A DNA stretch of 64,000 nucleotides from Oscillospiraceae bacterium (GCA_902795345.1 CADBKO010000005.1:1-64000); one strand, 5' to 3'; shown: positions 1 through 8,792, counted from the first letter of the stretch. Notes: generated by a model from the sequence alone, not told the origin. Made by a program: numbers and translations.

Positions 1-89
1 GCCCAGAGAGACGATCTGGTTGATAGGCCGGAGGTGTACGCATGGTAACATGTTCAGCTGACCGGTACTAATAGCCCGAGGGCTTAACC
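1..89 (+). rRNA. rrl: 23S ribosomal RNA, 3' end (partial)
   Basis: The first ~89 bases match the conserved 3' terminus of bacterial 23S rRNA: the GGTTGATAGGCCGGAGGTG block (about 20-38) and the TTCAGCTGACCGGTACTAAT block (about 53-72), followed by the closing GGGCTTAACC. The gene begins outside the window and is read on the plus strand into the 5S gene. The exact 3' end is estimated from the usual terminal helix. Confidence 0.95.
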
Positions 90-197
90 TTCATCGGTTC
101 GATGAAGCGCAGGCTCAACAAGCGTGCCTCGCTTGTCCCCTTTGTTCGGTTTTGAGTGTGCAGGGAATTGGAATCCTGTACCTCATTCTTCCGTAGA

Positions 198-224
198 CCA
201 ACATGAAACGCCGTTTCATGTTGG
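198..224 (+). repeat. Perfect inverted repeat in the 23S-5S spacer
   Basis: The arms CCAACATGAAACG (198-210) and CGTTTCATGTTGG (212-224) are exact reverse complements around one central base. In the rRNA precursor this would fold as a strong hairpin and could be a processing signal. The rest of the 90-313 spacer contains no tRNA gene or convincing ORF. Confidence 0.8.
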
Positions 225-313
225 AGAGGAGAAACCGCAAAGCGATACGCAGTTTTCGACGGCAGCCGAAGGCTACCGGCGGAAACGGAGTGAGCGAAGC
301 GGATTTCGACGAA

Positions 314-431
<118 letters not shown>

Positions 432-434
432 TCT

Positions 435-470
435 GACAGCAGTTGCTAAATCGCAGCTGCTGTCTTTTTT
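435..470 (+). terminator. Intrinsic terminator of the rRNA operon
   Basis: GACAGCAG (435-442) pairs with CTGCTGTC (457-464), and a T-run follows (465-470). Its position directly after 5S rRNA fits the end of the rRNA transcript. Confidence 0.9.
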
Positions 471-552
471 ATACCCGTTCGGCATGGATTGACTATGCTG
501 TGAAACATCAGTATAATCGGCTGGACTAATCGCAGTTTGTAGAGGTGTTTTC

Positions 553-1311
553 ATGGAGTTCAGAAAAATCTTTGATACGATTCCTGAGCAATTTGATCGG
601 TTCAGGCCGAGATACAGCCCGGAGTTATTCGAATACCTGATTCATCATGCACAGATCGGGCCGGGGAAAAGCGTTCTGGAAATCGGGCCGGGCACCGGGC
701 AGGCAACAGATCCGATCCTGGAGACAGGATGTGATTATCACGCCATAGAGCTCGGGGAACATCTCTATGCAAAAATGAAGGAAAAGTACGATGGTTTCCC
801 GAACTTCCATATTGTGAACGATGATTTCATAACCCACGATTTTGGACAGCAGCGGTTTGATATGGTCTATTCCGCCGCAACCATTCAATGGATTCCAGAG
901 GAAATCGCGTTCTCAAAAACTTTTGCGTTGCTGAAACCCGGCGGGGTCCTTGCCATGATGCTGACAAGATCAGATTACAAAACGACAAATGAGGAACTCT
1001 ATGAGAAAATCCAGAAGCTGTACGATCTATATTATAAACCGGATATTCCCTATACACATGGCGGCTTCCGATATGATAACGCGCAGAATTATGGCTTTAC
1101 GGATTTCGAGCAGCATGATTTTTACGGGAGACGCGTGATGAACCCCGATGAATATGTTTCTTACTGCGGCACCCATTGTGATCATATCGTGATACCGGAG
1201 CCCTATAAGACAGCATTCTTTGAAGGACTTCGGAAGGCGGTCAAGGAAAACGGAGGGAAAGTAGTATTTAACGATACCTATGTCCTGTACCTGACCCGTA
1301 AGCCGCTGTAA
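553..1311 (+). CDS. Class I SAM-dependent methyltransferase
   Basis: This 252-residue soluble protein has the class I methyltransferase fold signature. Motif I (VLEIGPGTGQAT, about residues 41-52) binds S-adenosylmethionine, an acidic residue near ~65 follows beta-2 (HAIELGEH), and the post-motif region DMVYSAATIQWI plus LLKPGGVLAM (~127-136) match the UbiE/small-molecule methyltransferase superfamily. The substrate cannot be read from sequence. An AGAGGTG element sits upstream of the ATG. The gene is monocistronic, between the rRNA terminator and its own terminator. Its codons are visibly less G+C-rich than those of the neighbouring housekeeping genes, which could mean recent acquisition (inference). 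Confidence 0.88.
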   Translation: MEFRKIFDTIPEQFDRFRPRYSPELFEYLIHHAQIGPGKSVLEIGPGTGQATDPILETGCDYHAIELGEHLYAKMKEKYDGFPNFHIVNDDFITHDFGQQRFDMVYSAATIQWIPEEIAFSKTFALLKPGGVLAMMLTRSDYKTTNEELYEKIQKLYDLYYKPDIPYTHGGFRYDNAQNYGFTDFEQHDFYGRRVMNPDEYVSYCGTHCDHIVIPEPYKTAFFEGLRKAVKENGGKVVFNDTYVLYLTRKPL

Positions 1312-1365
1312 ACATTTATACTGCGACTTCCCGTTTGTGTTTGTCAAAAAGAGCAGCGTAACAGG

Positions 1366-1398
1366 AAAAGAGGTGTGAGCCAGACTCGCACCTCTTTT
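1366..1398 (+). terminator. Intrinsic terminator after the methyltransferase
   Basis: AAAAGAGGTGTGAG pairs with CTCGCACCTCTTTT (one G-U pair) across a short loop and ends in TTTT. Confidence 0.85.
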
Positions 1399-1455
1399 CG
1401 CTTCTTTGCGGCCAAGCAGCCGCTGTTTTTTTCGTTATTCGGCCCCCACAGAGAA

Positions 1456-1654
1456 GCAATGTCATCTACTTAAAGCAGAAACTATCAACTTTCCGTCATT
1501 GCGAGACCGCAAAGCGGTCGTGGCAATCCGTTTCTTCGTCTATTTTGCGGCCTGAACGGAAGCAGGACGGGAATACGGATCGCCACAGCCAGTGTGAGCA
1601 CTGGCTTCGCGATGACGGTAAGGGGTGGCTTTACGCTTAAGCTAGCGACATTGC
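1456..1654. repeat. Interspersed repeat family A, copy 1 (MITE-like)
   Basis: This 199-bp element begins GCAATGTC and ends GACATTGC, so its tips are exact inverted repeats. The body includes CGAGACCGCAAAGCGGTCG and GATGACGGTAAGGGG and is repeated in opposite orientation at 45567-45761 with high identity. It has no transposase. It lies between flanks GGCCCCC and GGGGGCC, as if inserted in a palindrome. The interval 1312-1693 otherwise holds only the preceding terminator. Confidence 0.85.
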
Positions 1655-1693
1655 TCAAAGAGGGGGCCAAGACGTTCCTTGCAGGAGGCTTAT

Positions 1694-2230
1694 TCAGTCT
1701 GTCAATACGCAGCCGGTGTAGGTCAGGGTGCCGGGGCCGTAATAATACTTCACCCCGTTAGCCTTGCAAACGTCGCTGACGATCATCCCCAGGCCCTCCA
1801 TGGGATGGGAGAGCTTGTCGGGGAAACGGCAAGGCGCGTCGGGGTAGGTGCATTTTTTGCAGCCCATGCAGGCGGACGCGCCCATGACCATGGCGCCGGG
1901 GATCTCTGAGCGCACCAGCTCCGCGAACTTCTTCATGGCTTCGCCGTGGTTCTTGCCCAGCTCCATGAAGCCGTCGAAATCCAGGGAGTCGATCTCCCCG
2001 GTGGTCTGCACCAGCAGCCCCCGCTTGTATTTGCGGATCTTGGCGTCACATTCCTCCAGGGTACCGCAGCCGGGAGGACAGGACCAGTTCTTCCCGTAGT
2101 TGTGGCATTTGTTCTCCGCGCAGGCGTCCCGGGCCTCCTTGCGCAGCTCGATAGTGTCCACGTCCAGCTCCCCCACATGGGAGAAGCCGCATTCCAGGGC
2201 CTTTTCCTTCCAGTATTCCAGATCGACCAT
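1694..2230 (-). CDS. DUF2284 family cysteine-rich metal-binding protein
   Basis: This is a ~178-residue soluble protein of the DUF2284 family of predicted metal-binding proteins. Cysteines are clustered: a first group around CAENKC and WSCPPGC near residues 37-55, and a second, ferredoxin-like CMGCKKC followed by a further CRF cysteine near residues 121-136. They probably ligate a metal or Fe-S cluster; no biochemical role is established for the family. The ATG at 2230 was chosen because it lies at a good distance from AAAGG, whereas a GTG at 2239 would be only two bases from it. The gene lies 53 nt downstream of the SLH protein gene on the same strand and may be co-transcribed with it. Confidence 0.85.
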   Translation of the reverse strand: MVDLEYWKEKALECGFSHVGELDVDTIELRKEARDACAENKCHNYGKNWSCPPGCGTLEECDAKIRKYKRGLLVQTTGEIDSLDFDGFMELGKNHGEAMKKFAELVRSEIPGAMVMGASACMGCKKCTYPDAPCRFPDKLSHPMEGLGMIVSDVCKANGVKYYYGPGTLTYTGCVLTD

Positions 2231-2283
2231 GGGGATCACGACCTTTCGGTTCAGTTTTCCTCGCTCCGTTCAGGCTGTCCGCC

Positions 2284-3390
2284 TTATCCCAGGTTCTTCA
2301 CCGTGCGCACGGACATGAGAAGGGCCTGCTCCCGGGTGGCGAAATTCAGGGTCTCCTCCCCGCTGGACACCAGCTTGGGAGCGAAGCAGTTGTCCCCCAC
2401 GCCGTTGACGATGCCGTTGGCGGCCATGAAGTAAACGCTGTCCTTGGCCCAGGAGGAGATCTCGCCGTCGTCCGCAAAGAGGGCGGGCATGGTGAAGAGG
2501 GCCTTGAAGGCCTCCTTATATTCTCCGTCGGAAGCCAGGGTCCAGCCCTCCAGGTTCAGCTTCTTGTAAACGCGGGTGAGCATCGCCGCCGCCTGTTCCC
2601 GATTGATAAGGGCGTCGGGATCGAATTTGTCGGCAGCGGTGCCGTTGGTGACGCCGAGGTCGAAGGCTTTCAGCACCTCCGGGTCGCTGGTGTCCGTGAA
2701 GGGGTTGGCCGCAACCGGCTCCGCCTGGGTCCCGCTGAGGGCCTCATAGAGCTTCACACTCACGGCGGCGAATTCCGCACGGGTGATGGGCCGGGTCAGG
2801 TCCGCCCCCTGGAGGCAGCCGGGGATCAGGCCAAGGCTGTCGGCCTCCGTCAGCTCCGGCTTGGCCCAGTTGTGGGCCTGGAAATCCGTGGGCTCGTTGA
2901 GGGTCAGCATATTCGACCAGTCGCTGTACCGGGGATTGCCCTCGGCGTCCGCGCCGTCGTAGCGGGCCCGCGCCCGGACCTCGCTCTCCACATGCAGCTC
3001 GTCGAGATAATAGGTTTCATGGATGCCGTTCCAACGCGGTACTTCTTCCGCGTCTTCATAGTATTTCCAGGCAACCGCTAACATTGTCTCCTGCCATTCG
3101 CCGCCGTCAATGGAGTATTGCAGCATGATCCCGCCGATATAGCCCGCCTGGTTGTACCCCAGCTCGTGATTCTCGAAATAATCGATGGCGTTGAGCACAT
3201 TGTCGGGGGTATATACCGTGACCTCCAGCCAGACGCAGCCCTCCCCGTCGTCGTGGATCTCCAGATTGGAGATCACGGGGGGCGTTTTCAAATCCTCTTC
3301 CGTGGGCGCAGTCGCCCCCAGCGCCGAAGCCGGCAGCAGGGCCAGCGCAAGCGCCAAAGCCAGGAGCAGGGCAGATATGCGTTTTTTCAT
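2284..3390 (-). CDS. S-layer homology (SLH) domain surface protein
   Basis: This 368-residue exported protein starts with a signal peptide (MKKR, a Leu/Ala-rich core, cleavage near ASALG~26). The middle (about 30-175) is a beta-rich region of unknown function. The C-terminal half contains SLH motifs: ITRAEFAAVSVKLYEAL (~205-221), INREQAAAMLTRVYKKL (~265-281) with the preceding FDLGVTNG and FDPDA, and FMAANGIVNG...TREQALLMSVRTV at the end. SLH domains bind secondary cell-wall polymer and anchor proteins to the wall. GGGAGG lies upstream of the ATG. It is transcribed divergently from aspartate kinase. Confidence 0.9.
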   Translation of the reverse strand: MKKRISALLLALALALALLPASALGATAPTEEDLKTPPVISNLEIHDDGEGCVWLEVTVYTPDNVLNAIDYFENHELGYNQAGYIGGIMLQYSIDGGEWQETMLAVAWKYYEDAEEVPRWNGIHETYYLDELHVESEVRARARYDGADAEGNPRYSDWSNMLTLNEPTDFQAHNWAKPELTEADSLGLIPGCLQGADLTRPITRAEFAAVSVKLYEALSGTQAEPVAANPFTDTSDPEVLKAFDLGVTNGTAADKFDPDALINREQAAAMLTRVYKKLNLEGWTLASDGEYKEAFKALFTMPALFADDGEISSWAKDSVYFMAANGIVNGVGDNCFAPKLVSSGEETLNFATREQALLMSVRTVKNLG

Positions 3391-3482
3391 CTGTTTGACC
3401 TCCCGATATTTATTAGATATTTATTATATTAACAGAATAACAGGCATCCCCGGGATTTTCAAGACAAAAAGCCCCGGCAGAA

Positions 3483-3511
3483 TTGACATTCCGCGTTTCC
3501 CGTGGTACACT
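3483..3511 (+). promoter_or_regulatory. Sigma-A promoter of aspartate kinase
   Basis: TTGACA (3483-3488), a 17-bp spacer and TACACT (3506-3511) lie 33 nt upstream of the lysC-like start codon. Confidence 0.75.
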
Positions 3512-3544
3512 TCCAAAATCCGAAAGAAACAGAGGAAACACGAC

Positions 3545-4858
3545 ATGAAAACGATCGTTGTCAAATTCGGCGGCAGCAGCCTGGCCAGCGCCGCCCAGTT
3601 CCGCAAGGTGGGGGACATCCTCCGCGCCGACCCGGCCCGCCGCTTCCTGGTGGTCTCCGCTCCCGGCAAGCGGGACAGCGGGGATACCAAGGTGACGGAT
3701 ATGCTCTACCGCTGCTATGACCTGGCCGTCGCCGGGGAGGATTTCGTGCCCGCCCTGGAAGCCATCCGCGCCCGCTATGGGGAGATCGCGGAGGGCCTTG
3801 GGATCAAATTCGACCTGGATGGCGCCCTGGCCCCCATCGCGGAGCATCTGCGCAAGGGCCCCCAGCGGGACTATATGGCCTCCCGGGGCGAATACCTCAA
3901 CGCCCGCCTCATGGCCGCCTGGCTGGGCTGGACCTTCCTGGATTCGGCGGAATACATCCGCTTCCATGCCGACGGCACCCTGGACCCGGACACCACCTAT
4001 AAGCTGCTGGGCGCGGCCATGGCGCAGACGGAGAAGGCCGTGATCCCCGGCTTCTACGGCGCAGACGAGACGGGGCGGGTGGTCACCTTCTCCCGGGGCG
4101 GCTCCGATGTGTCCGGCGCCATCGCGGCCCGGGCCGTGAAAGCGGACCTGTATGAAAACTGGACCGACGTCTCCGGTATGCTCTTCACCGATCCCCGCAT
4201 CGTGCCCAACCCCTCTTATATCCCCTTTATCAATTACCGGGAGCTGCGGGAGCTGAGCTACATGGGGGCCAGCGTGCTCCACGAGGACGCGGTATTCCCC
4301 GCCCGGCGTGCCGGCATCCCCATCAATATCCGCAACACCAACCGCCCCGAGGACCCCGGCACCCTCATCGCCGCCCAGGCCCCGGCGGGAACGGTCATCC
4401 CTCCCGTCACCGGCATCGCCGGGCGCAAGGGCTTCGACACCGTGCTGGTGGAGAAATCCATGATGAACAGCGAGGTGGGCTTCACCGCCCGGCTGCTGGA
4501 TATCTTCGCGGCCCACGGCGTACCCTTTGAGCATTGCCCCACGGGCATCGACACCATGAGCGTGGTGGTCTCTGCCGACGCCTTCCGTCCCCATCGGGAG
4601 GAGATCCTGGCGGCGCTGGAAGCGGATCTGAAGCCGGACCTCCTGAAGGTGGAGGAGGGCCTGGCCATGATCGCCGTGGTGGGCTGCGGCATGGTGGCCA
4701 ACAAGGGCATCGCCGCGAGGATCCTGGGGGCGGTCACCGCCGCCGGGGTCAACATCCGCATGATCGACCAGGGCTCCAGCGAGCTGAATATCATCATCGG
4801 CGTCCGGGAGGAGGACTACGAGACCGCCATCCGGGGCCTGTATAAGGAATTCCATTAA
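3545..4858 (+). CDS. lysC: Aspartate kinase
   Basis: This 437-residue enzyme phosphorylates L-aspartate, the first step toward lysine/diaminopimelate, threonine and methionine. The N-terminal amino-acid kinase domain opens with KFGGSS (6-11) and continues with the GGSDVSGA nucleotide/aspartate site. Two ACT domains follow: LLDIFAAHGVPFEHCPTGIDTMSV and the Val/Gly-rich block from MIAVVGCGM to INIRMIDQGSS, the usual regulatory module. The ATG at 3545 is favoured because AGAGGA precedes it by ~9 nt and a good promoter lies just upstream; the frame stays open further upstream, but that part overlaps the divergent gene. It is monocistronic with its own promoter and terminator. The isozyme type (lysine- or threonine-sensitive) cannot be told here. 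Confidence 0.95.
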   Translation: MKTIVVKFGGSSLASAAQFRKVGDILRADPARRFLVVSAPGKRDSGDTKVTDMLYRCYDLAVAGEDFVPALEAIRARYGEIAEGLGIKFDLDGALAPIAEHLRKGPQRDYMASRGEYLNARLMAAWLGWTFLDSAEYIRFHADGTLDPDTTYKLLGAAMAQTEKAVIPGFYGADETGRVVTFSRGGSDVSGAIAARAVKADLYENWTDVSGMLFTDPRIVPNPSYIPFINYRELRELSYMGASVLHEDAVFPARRAGIPINIRNTNRPEDPGTLIAAQAPAGTVIPPVTGIAGRKGFDTVLVEKSMMNSEVGFTARLLDIFAAHGVPFEHCPTGIDTMSVVVSADAFRPHREEILAALEADLKPDLLKVEEGLAMIAVVGCGMVANKGIAARILGAVTAAGVNIRMIDQGSSELNIIIGVREEDYETAIRGLYKEFH

Positions 4859-4889
4859 CGTAACTGCCGCTTTCATTATGAAAGACGAA

Positions 4890-4928
4890 GGGCATCCGCC
4901 GCCGGTCCCGGCTGCGGGTGCCCTTTTT
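4890..4928 (+). terminator. Intrinsic terminator after aspartate kinase
   Basis: GGGCATCCGC pairs with GCGGGTGCCC, followed by TTTTT at 4924-4928. Confidence 0.9.
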
Positions 4929-4978
4929 GCACGTATCCCCGTCTCTTTTTCCGCGCGGGTTTTCCGGCGCGCTGCGAT

Positions 4979-6331
4979 TTACGGCTTCGCCTTTTTCAGC
5001 GCGTTTTCATAGGGCATGAGCATCCCCCTGGTCATGTTGGAGCCCAGCTTTTTCGACAGGCGGGGGTTGTTCATCAGCCCGCCCACCAGGTACATGGCCG
5101 CGATCTTCCCCCGGTGCCGCTGGGGGAAGTCCTTGTAGAAGCCGTGCTTTTTATAGAACCGGTGGTCCTCCCGCATGAGGCCCTGCATGGTGAAAATGAG
5201 GTCGCGGAAGATCTTCATGCCCCCCACGCCGTAGAAATTGGCGCTCTCCCGGAAACCGGTGCGCAGGTCATAGTCCAGCTCCAAAGCCAGGCGGTCGATC
5301 TGGGCGTCCGTGTCCCCCTCGTTCCCGGCGATCCAGGCCAGATGATTGCCTCCCACCTGGGCCCGGGCCTCCAGCAGCATGCGGACGTTTTGCTCCCGGG
5401 ACAGTGGCCCGTCCACCAGGTAGCCCACGGGCTTGCCCATGGTGACGGTGCGGTGGCCGTTGCAGAACTGGCGGTCGTCGAAGAATTTGAAGCGGCAGCC
5501 CATGGAGTGGTCCCGGATGGTGAAGGCGTAGATCGTGGCGTCGGCGCTCTGGATCTCCTGACGAAGCAGCTTGTCAAAGCCGTCCTTGTAGAAACATTCC
5601 CCCGTTCCGGCGCAGCGGAAGCAGCCCAGGCAGCCCCCGGCAAAGGCGAAGTCCCGGATGTTCACCACCCGGCTGGGGCTGGGACAGACGCGGCGGAAGC
5701 GCTCCACCATGCCTTGCAGGTCCTTGTCCTCCGGCCCCATATCCGCCACGACCACCACTTCCTTCGGATTAAGGCGCTCCGCCTCCCGGGGCGGGAGCGA
5801 CGCCGGGACCGGGGCGAAGGGCGCAGCGGGACTGCCGGGCAGCGTTTCGTCGATCTCCTGCTCCATGGCCCACAGGATGCGGGCAAAGAAGGCGCGGGCC
5901 TCCTCCCGGCCCTTTTCCGACAGCAGGTCCTCCATGTCCGCGGAGAGGCCCCGCAGGTATTTCAGCCCCAGGTCGCCGCAGTTCAGGCGGATATATTCAT
6001 GGGCCGTCACGTCATAAAAGTGCTTGCTGGTCGTGAGCTGGGTGGCGTATTTCCCCCGCAGATCCACGCCGCTGTCCTTCAGGACCGCGAGGAAGCGGTG
6101 GAGCTGGGCCGGGGCCAGAAAGGTATAGACCGGGTAGGAAAACAGCAGCAGCTCCGCCTTTTCCAGCATCTCCCGGGCTTCGGAAAAGTCCCGCTCCAGG
6201 GCCTTCAGCTTCGGGGAAACGTTGAGCTGGGCCCATGTATGGCCGGGGAACAGCTTTTGGATATAGCGGACGGTCTGCAGGGTGATGCTGTCGTCCCCCG
6301 CGGGGGAGCCGTTGAGGATCAGAATGTTCAT
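4979..6331 (-). CDS. Two-module flavodoxin-like NAD(P)H-dependent oxidoreductase
   Basis: This 450-residue protein appears to contain two flavodoxin-fold modules. The first begins MNILILNGSP, the FMN phosphate-binding loop of NADPH-dependent FMN reductases. The second starts near residue 200 (KEVVVVADMG) and carries GGCLGCFRCAGTGECFY, the cysteine signature seen in iron-sulfur flavoproteins, followed by ADATIYAFTIRDHSMG. An FMN-dependent reductase role is likely, but the electron acceptor is unknown. The ATG at 6331 follows GGAGG at good spacing; an in-frame start 36 nt further upstream lacks one. It is convergent with aspartate kinase and divergent from gltX. Confidence 0.82.
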   Translation of the reverse strand: MNILILNGSPAGDDSITLQTVRYIQKLFPGHTWAQLNVSPKLKALERDFSEAREMLEKAELLLFSYPVYTFLAPAQLHRFLAVLKDSGVDLRGKYATQLTTSKHFYDVTAHEYIRLNCGDLGLKYLRGLSADMEDLLSEKGREEARAFFARILWAMEQEIDETLPGSPAAPFAPVPASLPPREAERLNPKEVVVVADMGPEDKDLQGMVERFRRVCPSPSRVVNIRDFAFAGGCLGCFRCAGTGECFYKDGFDKLLRQEIQSADATIYAFTIRDHSMGCRFKFFDDRQFCNGHRTVTMGKPVGYLVDGPLSREQNVRMLLEARAQVGGNHLAWIAGNEGDTDAQIDRLALELDYDLRTGFRESANFYGVGGMKIFRDLIFTMQGLMREDHRFYKKHGFYKDFPQRHRGKIAAMYLVGGLMNNPRLSKKLGSNMTRGMLMPYENALKKAKP

Positions 6332-6426
6332 GGCGGCCTCCGATGGTAATTGTTGGATATGCCTCATTATATAATCCTATGGGGAAAAAGACAAGTTCCG
6401 CCCTTGCGATTTACCCTGGCAGTACC

Positions 6427-6455
6427 TTGACAGGGCCCGGAAGCGAAGATAAAAT
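6427..6455 (+). promoter_or_regulatory. Sigma-A promoter of gltX
   Basis: TTGACA (6427-6432), a 17-bp spacer and TAAAAT (6450-6455) lie 47 nt before the gltX ATG. Confidence 0.75.
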
Positions 6456-6501
6456 AATCTATTATGAGGATATAAATCCGCAGAAAAACGGAGGTCAAAA
6501 T

Positions 6502-7986
6502 ATGAAAGATCAGGCTTGGTTCGACGAGCTGGAGGCCCGAATCCCCAAGGGCGGGGTGCGCACCCGTTTTGCCCCCAGCCCCACGGGCTATATGCACATC
6601 GGCAATATGCGCACGGCGTTGTATACCTGGCTAATCGCCCGGAAGGCGGGGGGAAAATTCCTCCTGCGCATCGAGGATACGGACCAGGGGAGACTGGTGG
6701 AGGACGCCACGGAGGTGATTTACCGTACCCTGCGGGACGCGGGGCTGACCTGGGATGAGGGGCCCGATATCGGCGGGCCCGTGGGTCCCTATATCCAGAC
6801 GGAGCGGAAGGAGCTCTACCTGCCCTATGCGGAAAAGCTGGTGGAGCGGGGCTGCGCCTACCGCTGCTTCTGCGAGAAATCCGCCTCGGGGGAGGACAGC
6901 GGGGATTTCACAAAGGTGGAGGATCCCTGCCGCAGCCTCACGAGGGAGGAATCCGACCGGCGGGCCGCCGCCGGGGAGCCCTATGTCATCCGCCAGCGCA
7001 TCCCCGAGGAGGGGAGCACCACCTTCCACGACGAGATCTTCGGGGACATCACCGCCCCCAATGCGGATCTGGACGATCAGGTGCTCATCAAGCGGGATGG
7101 GCTGCCCACCTATAACTTTGCCAACGTCATCGACGACCACCTCATGGGCATCACCCACGTGGTCCGGGGCACGGAGTATCTCTCCAGCGCCCCCAAGTAT
7201 AATCTGCTCTATGAGGGCCTGGGCTGGGAGGTGCCCAAGTATATCCACTGCTCGCCCATCATGCGGGACGCCCAGCACAAGCTGAGTAAGCGCCATGGGG
7301 ACCCCACCTACGACGATCTGCTGCATGAGGGCTATCTCAAGGAGGCCATTCTGAACTATGTGGCCCTCCTGGGCTGGAGCCCGGCGGGGGAGCGGGAGCT
7401 GTTCACCCTTGGCGAGCTGGCGGAGGTCTTTGACCTCAAGGGGCTCAGCAAGTCCCCCGCCATCTTCGACCCGGTGAAGCTGACCCACTTCAACAGCGAG
7501 TATATCCGCATGAAAACGCCGGAGGAGTTCCACGCTCTGGCCAGGCCATATATCGAGGCGGCGGCGCCCGGGATGGACACCGCCCTGATCGCCTCCCTGC
7601 TGCAGCAGCGCTGCGAAAAACTCTCGGACATCCCCGGTCAGCTGGGCTTCCTGAAGTCCCTGCCGGATTACGACACGGAGCTGTTCGTCAACAAGAAGTC
7701 CAAGACGGACCGGGCCGCGAGCCTGGAGATGCTCCGCGCCGCCATCCCGGCGGTGGCGGCCATCGACCCCTGGGATCAGGACCATGTGCACGACGCCCTG
7801 ATCGGCCTGGCGGAGAAGCTGGAGGTGAAGAATGCCAAGCTGCTCTGGCCCGTGCGCATCGCCATCAGCGGCCAGGCGGTCACGCCCGGCGGCGCGGTGG
7901 AGATCTGCTGCCTGCTGGGGAAGGAGGAAGCGCTGCGCCGCATGGAGAAGGCCGAAGCGCGCCTGGCCGCCGAGGTAGCGGGATGA
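6502..7986 (+). CDS. gltX: Glutamyl-tRNA synthetase
   Basis: This 494-residue class I aminoacyl-tRNA synthetase charges tRNA-Glu (and, in many Clostridia, also tRNA-Gln as a non-discriminating enzyme). FAPSPTGYMHIGNMRTAL (~25-42) holds the HIGH motif, RIEDTD follows, and KLSKRHG is the KMSKS equivalent. The C-terminal half is the anticodon-binding helical cage and ends with the usual ALRRME...L helix. Length is typical. The ATG is preceded by CGGAGG. Its stop overlaps the start of the next gene by 4 nt, implying translational coupling with a lipoprotein of unknown role. Confidence 0.97.
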   Translation: MKDQAWFDELEARIPKGGVRTRFAPSPTGYMHIGNMRTALYTWLIARKAGGKFLLRIEDTDQGRLVEDATEVIYRTLRDAGLTWDEGPDIGGPVGPYIQTERKELYLPYAEKLVERGCAYRCFCEKSASGEDSGDFTKVEDPCRSLTREESDRRAAAGEPYVIRQRIPEEGSTTFHDEIFGDITAPNADLDDQVLIKRDGLPTYNFANVIDDHLMGITHVVRGTEYLSSAPKYNLLYEGLGWEVPKYIHCSPIMRDAQHKLSKRHGDPTYDDLLHEGYLKEAILNYVALLGWSPAGERELFTLGELAEVFDLKGLSKSPAIFDPVKLTHFNSEYIRMKTPEEFHALARPYIEAAAPGMDTALIASLLQQRCEKLSDIPGQLGFLKSLPDYDTELFVNKKSKTDRAASLEMLRAAIPAVAAIDPWDQDHVHDALIGLAEKLEVKNAKLLWPVRIAISGQAVTPGGAVEICCLLGKEEALRRMEKAEARLAAEVAG

Positions 7987-8654
7987 GGAAGCGCCTTGCC
8001 TGCCTGATTTCGGCGGCGCTGCTCCTGGTCCTCTGCGCCTGCACCGGGCCCGCGGACCCCGCGCCCACCCCTGCGCCCAGCGAAGCGCCGGCCACCCCCG
8101 CTCCCACGGCGGCCCCGGCCACGCCGGAGCCGACCCCGGAGCCTACCGCAGCGCCGGAACCCACGCCGGAGCCCACGCCCACCCCTGCGCCGGAAGCGGA
8201 CTGCACCCTGACCGCATCGGGCCGGGAATATCCCGCCTATCTCTTTTCCGGGGACCTGACGGGCAGCGGCGGCACGGATTTCACCTGCATCCTCCCTCTG
8301 GAGGAGGTCACGGCGGACTACGCCCATAATGCCTGGGTCATCCGCAGCGTGTCGGAGCCGGAGGCCTTCCTGGAGCTGAGCTTCATCGCGGGGGCCGATG
8401 TGGAGACCCTGCTCCCCGGCTTCATGGACGGCTACCTGGATTTCACCGGCATCGAGTTCAGCGAGGCCGCCGCCCTGGGCCGCGTCCGGGGCGATGTGGG
8501 CCGGGTGAGCGCCGCCAGCGCCGCCCTGCGGGCAGAGGGCTGGCTGCTGGACGCTTCCGGCGGCACCGTCTCCGCCGCCCTGGTCTGCCCCCTGGGGGCG
8601 GAGGAGGCGGAAGCCCTCCTCCGGGCCGTGCTGGATACCTTCGATCTGGAATAA
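7983..8654 (+). CDS. Hypothetical lipoprotein with Pro/Thr/Ala-rich linker
   Basis: This 223-residue predicted lipoprotein has a signal peptide ending in the lipobox LCAC (lipidated Cys ~19). Residues ~25-70 form a PTP/APEPT low-complexity linker typical of wall-spanning Clostridia lipoproteins. The C-terminal 150 residues form a compact domain (SGREYPAYLFSGDLTGSGG... to LRAVLDTFDLE) that I do not recognise. The gene overlaps gltX in an ATGA arrangement and ends at a strong terminator, so it is the second gene of the gltX operon. Apart from surface location no function can be inferred. Confidence 0.82.
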   Translation: MRKRLACLISAALLLVLCACTGPADPAPTPAPSEAPATPAPTAAPATPEPTPEPTAAPEPTPEPTPTPAPEADCTLTASGREYPAYLFSGDLTGSGGTDFTCILPLEEVTADYAHNAWVIRSVSEPEAFLELSFIAGADVETLLPGFMDGYLDFTGIEFSEAAALGRVRGDVGRVSAASAALRAEGWLLDASGGTVSAALVCPLGAEEAEALLRAVLDTFDLE

Positions 8655-8666
8655 GCTGCTATTTTG

Positions 8667-8700
8667 CCCCGTGCCGCTTCAGCGGCACGGGGTTTTCTTT
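8667..8700 (+). terminator. Intrinsic terminator of the gltX operon
   Basis: CCCCGTGCCGC, loop TTCA, GCGGCACGGGG, then TTTTCTTT: a perfect 11-bp stem. Confidence 0.95.
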
Positions 8701-8731
8701 GAAACATGCACGGAAAATGACTGCATAATGC

Positions 8732-8760
8732 TTGGTATTAACTGCGAAATCATGTATAGT
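8732..8760 (+). promoter_or_regulatory. Promoter of the dinJ-like/ABC operon
   Basis: TTGGTA (8732-8737), a 17-bp spacer and TATAGT (8755-8760) lie 32 nt upstream of the antitoxin ATG. Confidence 0.7.
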
Positions 8761-8792
8761 GAGGACAAATAACACAGCAAGGAGGCTGCACC

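Noticed and set aside
90..313. tRNA gene in the 23S-5S spacer
   Set aside because: No cloverleaf, GGTTCGAATCC-type T-loop or CCA end could be found.
1485..1670. Open frame on the minus strand (61 codons) and its counterpart at 45485-45751
   Set aside because: Both translate the family A repeat; the similarity comes from DNA repeat identity, and neither has a ribosome-binding site at a sensible place.
3185..4858. A 557-codon version of aspartate kinase
   Set aside because: The extra N-terminus overlaps the divergent SLH gene and the promoter; the enzyme's normal N-terminus starts at 3545.
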